Part shown: positions 6,146 to 8,727 of the stretch, in pieces | Layout of the letters: every line of letters begins with the position of its first letter | How positions within the stretch are numbered: the first letter of the stretch is position 1 | Assembly: GCA_002414145.1 (NCBI GenBank) | Contig: DHYP01000041.1 | Span: 34,899 to 43,625 of the forward strand | Source of the DNA: Methylophilaceae bacterium UBA5127 | GTDB taxonomy: Bacteria > Pseudomonadota > Gammaproteobacteria > Burkholderiales > Methylophilaceae | Direction: 5' to 3' | Length of the DNA: 8,727 bases | Notes under the pieces: model-generated | The model's input: only the letters and a program-made list of their open reading frames with translations | Told to the model about the DNA's origin: nothing | Database searches by the model: none | Position numbers and translations under genes: made by a program

Positions 6146-6670
6146 ATGAGTAGTTTGATAGGTACCAATTACTTTGAAATGTTTGGTTTAGCGCCAAAAT
6201 TTACAATCGACCTCACTAGTCTGGATTATTCTTATCGTCGCTTACAAACAGAAATGCATCCAGACCGTTATGCTGCGGGCACTGAGATGGAGAAGCGTCT
6301 AGCATTACAATTATCCAGCAATCTTAATGATGGTTACCGTGCTTTAAAACATCCAAGCAGCCGTGCCCAATACCTGATTAACTTAGCGGGTAAAAAAGAA
6401 GCTGGTAATGCCGTATCTTCAGCCTTTTTGATGGCACAGATGGAGTGGCGTGAAGCAATTGAAGAGGCGCGTGCGAGTAAAAATATGCAGGCACTCGATG
6501 CATTATCTCGTCGTTTACGGCACACCATTAGTGCACAAGAAAAATTACTTGCAGTTGTGTTAGATGAGCAGTCAGATTTTGATTTGGCAGCGCAGCGTGT
6601 CAATGAATTTCGGTTTTACGAGAAGTTGCAAATCGAGATAGATACAGCGTTAGACGCACTGGAGAACTAA
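6146..6670 (+). CDS. hscB: J-domain co-chaperone HscB
   Basis: HscB (Hsc20) brings cluster-loaded IscU to HscA and stimulates HscA ATPase activity. The N-terminal J domain starts [16 protein letters not shown] (7-22) and has the HPD motif at 38-40 ([10 protein letters not shown]). The C-terminal helical domain carries [15 protein letters not shown] (94-108), matching the region that contacts IscU in known HscB. The 174 residues fit the family (about 170). I chose the ATG at 6146 because GGAG at 6136-6139 lies 6 bases upstream and the family begins close to the N-x-F motif. An ATG at 6134 and a TTG at 6122 in the same frame would add residues without family support. The stop TAA shares one base with the hscA start (TAATG), which suggests translational coupling. 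Confidence 0.95.
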   Translation: MSSLIGTNYFEMFGLAPKFTIDLTSLDYSYRRLQTEMHPDRYAAGTEMEKRLALQLSSNLNDGYRALKHPSSRAQYLINLAGKKEAGNAVSSAFLMAQMEWREAIEEARASKNMQALDALSRRLRHTISAQEKLLAVVLDEQSDFDLAAQRVNEFRFYEKLQIEIDTALDALEN

Positions 6671-8547
6671 TGGCATTACTTCAAATTGCAGAGCCGGGTC
6701 AAAGTGCTGCGCCACACCAGCACAAGCTGGCTGTGGGCATTGATTTAGGCACAACGCACTCATTGGTGGCTTCGGTCAGAAGCACCGTAGCAGAGGTTTT
6801 GCCTGATGAGTCTGGTCGTGGGCTATTGCCTTCCGTTGTACATTATGCAGCCAGTGGTGAGATTGATGTGGGCTGGGAGGCGCGGAGCAAAGCCGCACAA
6901 GATCCAAGAAACACTATCGTTTCTGTTAAACGCTTTATGGGGCGGGGCATAAATGATATTAAAGATATTCGCAATCTGCCTTATCAGTTTATTGATACGC
7001 CTGGCATGGTAAAACTCAACACAGTGGCTGGGCAACTCAGCCCCGTTGAAGTTTCCGCTGAGATCTTGAAAAAACTGCGTTCGAGAGCAGAACAAAGTCT
7101 GGGTGGCGATTTGGCAGGCGCTGTGATTACTGTGCCTGCTTATTTTGACGATGCACAACGCCAGGCTACAAAAGATGCGGCGAGATTGGCTGGTTTATCT
7201 GTATTAAGATTACTCAACGAGCCTACAGCGGCGGCAATCGCTTATGGCCTGGATAATGCGTCTGAACGTATTTATTGTGTTTACGATCTAGGCGGCGGCA
7301 CGTTTGACTTTTCAATACTCAGACTCACACGCGGTGTGTTTGAAGTGTTGGCAACGAGCGGAGACTCTGCCTTAGGCGGAGATGATTTTGATTATGCAAT
7401 CTACCATTGGGTCATTGATACGCTTAAATTGAAAGCATTAACTGCTGAAGATACAAGACAGTTATTGACTGAGGCCAGACACGCCAAAGAGCGATTGACC
7501 GATATGGTAGCCACAGAAATCTGTTGCAAGTTATCGCAAGGGGTAGACATTCAACTTATTTTAGGGCGTGAAGTGTTTATAGAGCTCACTAAAGACTTGC
7601 TCAATAAAACATTTAGTCCTGTGCGTCGCGCACTTCGCGATGCAGGTTTGCAAGTAGAGGATGTACAAGGTGTTGTATTGGTCGGTGGCGCCACACGAAT
7701 GCCTTATTTACAGCGCTCAGTGGCGGACTTTTTCTTCCGTGAACCATTAACCAATTTAGATCCGGATAAAGTGGTCGCCATTGGTGCGGCCATACAGGCA
7801 AATGCCTTGGTTGGCAATCGCAGTGATAGCGATTTGTTACTACTTGATGTGATCCCACTCTCGTTAGGCGTAGAAACAATGGGGGGCTTAAGCGAAAAAA
7901 TCATCCCACGCAACTCTACAATTCCATCAGCCATGGCGCAGGATTTCACCACATTTAAAGACGGTCAAACTGCCATGAGCTTTCATGTGGTACAAGGTGA
8001 GCGTGAATTGGTATCAGAGTGCCGATCTTTAGCCCAATTTGAATTGCGAGGGATTCCACCCATGGTGGCGGGTGCAGCACGCATACGTGTCACTTTTCAA
8101 GTGGATGCGGATGGCTTGTTATCGGTCACTGCGCGTGAACAAACTTCTGGCATTGAAGCGAATATCGTCGTGAAACCCTCTTACGGTCTGAGTGATACTG
8201 AAATTGCTGGCATGCTGACGTCTGGCATTGCCAATGCCGAGTACGATAAGCGCATGCGGGCATTGCGTGAAGCGCAAGTGGAAGCCAGACGTTTATTGGA
8301 TGCAACTGAAATTGCAATGATGGAAGACGGACACGAGTTGTTAAGCAAGTCAGAGTGGGATGCAATTTGGAGCAGTATTTATGATCTGGCAGAAACCCTG
8401 CTGATGGGAGATGCGAATAGCCTAGAAGCCTTACGCAGTGCGACGGATGGGCTAAATGCAGTCACGACAGAATTCGCTTCCAGACGTATGGACGCAACAA
8501 TACAAAAAGCCTTGTCAGGTCAACAAATCGAGAACATCGCCATATGA
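6670..8547 (+). CDS. hscA: Hsp70-type Fe-S chaperone HscA
   Basis: HscA is the specialised Hsp70 that binds the IscU LPPVK motif and uses ATP to drive cluster release to acceptors. The nucleotide-binding domain shows [12 protein letters not shown] (23-34), [19 protein letters not shown] (153-171), [15 protein letters not shown] (181-195), [13 protein letters not shown] (206-218) and [11 protein letters not shown] (335-345). The linker [14 protein letters not shown] (389-402) leads into a substrate-binding domain with IPRNSTIP (412-419), [10 protein letters not shown] (442-451) and FELRGIPP (457-464). The 625 residues fit HscA (616 in E. coli). It lacks the charged C-terminal EEVD-like tail of general chaperones, as expected for HscA, and its position after hscB separates it from DnaK. 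The start overlaps the hscB stop by one base and the stop overlaps the fdx start by four (ATGA). Confidence 0.96.
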   Translation: MALLQIAEPGQSAAPHQHKLAVGIDLGTTHSLVASVRSTVAEVLPDESGRGLLPSVVHYAASGEIDVGWEARSKAAQDPRNTIVSVKRFMGRGINDIKDIRNLPYQFIDTPGMVKLNTVAGQLSPVEVSAEILKKLRSRAEQSLGGDLAGAVITVPAYFDDAQRQATKDAARLAGLSVLRLLNEPTAAAIAYGLDNASERIYCVYDLGGGTFDFSILRLTRGVFEVLATSGDSALGGDDFDYAIYHWVIDTLKLKALTAEDTRQLLTEARHAKERLTDMVATEICCKLSQGVDIQLILGREVFIELTKDLLNKTFSPVRRALRDAGLQVEDVQGVVLVGGATRMPYLQRSVADFFFREPLTNLDPDKVVAIGAAIQANALVGNRSDSDLLLLDVIPLSLGVETMGGLSEKIIPRNSTIPSAMAQDFTTFKDGQTAMSFHVVQGERELVSECRSLAQFELRGIPPMVAGAARIRVTFQVDADGLLSVTAREQTSGIEANIVVKPSYGLSDTEIAGMLTSGIANAEYDKRMRALREAQVEARRLLDATEIAMMEDGHELLSKSEWDAIWSSIYDLAETLLMGDANSLEALRSATDGLNAVTTEFASRRMDATIQKALSGQQIENIAI

Positions 8548-8727
8548 CACAAATCAAAATTTTGCCTCATCCAGAAAGTTGTCCAGAAGGGGCAACGTTA
8601 GAGGTTAAGCCAGGCAAAGTGTTATGTGACGCTTTGCTAGCTGCTGGCGTAGCGCTTGAACATGCGTGTGATGGTGTATGTGCGTGCAGTACCTGTCATG
8701 TCATTATTAAAGAAGGGTATGCATCAC
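8544..8727 (+). CDS. fdx: ISC-type [2Fe-2S] ferredoxin (5' part, cut by window edge)
   Basis: Only the first 61 residues are visible. They are enough to identify the adrenodoxin-like ferredoxin of the ISC system, which gives electrons for cluster assembly. [17 protein letters not shown] resembles the start of E. coli Fdx. [16 protein letters not shown] carries three of the four cluster ligands, C42, C48 and C51, plus the additional C46 that is typical of this subfamily. The fourth ligand lies beyond the window. The ATG overlaps the hscA TGA as ATGA, so translation is probably coupled. No strong ribosome binding site of its own is seen. Confidence 0.95.
   Translation, partial: MTQIKILPHPESCPEGATLEVKPGKVLCDALLAAGVALEHACDGVCACSTCHVIIKEGYAS

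Noticed and set aside
1..8727. Mobile elements, CRISPR arrays, defence or other novel multi-gene systems
   Set aside because: No transposase, terminal repeats, spaced repeat array or unfamiliar gene cluster is present. Every long gene belongs to a recognised family.

Overview
The window suggests a moderately AT-rich proteobacterial chromosome. The ISC-system proteins read like beta/gammaproteobacterial orthologues: IscA and ferredoxin keep their key cysteines at the same positions as I recall for E. coli. A PQQ-type dehydrogenase next to an isc operon would fit a methylotrophic betaproteobacterium of the Methylophilaceae type. That placement is inference from gene content and protein flavour, not from a marker gene. 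No mobile element, CRISPR array, tRNA or rRNA is visible. The window looks like stable housekeeping chromosome.

Layout. Positions 1-555 (minus) hold the start of mnmC, a tRNA wobble-uridine methyltransferase that runs off the left edge. A 208-base divergent intergenic region follows, with a plausible sigma70 promoter for the next gene and an orphan terminator-like hairpin. Positions 764-2545 (plus) encode a predicted exported, probably lipid-anchored PQQ beta-propeller dehydrogenase. By hand alignment it lacks the usual catalytic Asp and one metal ligand of methanol dehydrogenases. It meets nnrD (2535-3443, minus; ADP-dependent NAD(P)H-hydrate dehydratase) tail to tail with an 11-base coding overlap. 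An 8-bp perfect inverted repeat brackets that junction. A 266-base regulatory gap (3444-3709) then separates nnrD from a long plus-strand operon.

The operon reads iscS-iscU-erpA-iscA-hscB-hscA-fdx, with fdx cut by the right edge. IscS removes sulfur from cysteine, IscU is the scaffold, and HscB/HscA release the cluster from IscU through its LPPVK motif. The two A-type carriers (ErpA and IscA) deliver clusters and Fdx supplies electrons. Spacing is tight: 17, 14 and 10 bases between the first four genes, a TAATG overlap for hscB/hscA and an ATGA overlap for hscA/fdx. The only looser joint is 55 bases between iscA and hscB. Two things differ from the E. coli arrangement: no iscR precedes iscS, and an ErpA-type gene sits inside the operon directly ahead of iscA. 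IscS also feeds sulfur to tRNA 2-thiouridine synthesis, the same wobble base MnmC works on, so the two ends of the window are loosely linked by function.

I do not see an undescribed multi-gene system. The points most worth a second look are the altered active site of the PQQ protein, the tandem erpA-iscA arrangement, and the dyad-rich iscS leader without an upstream iscR.
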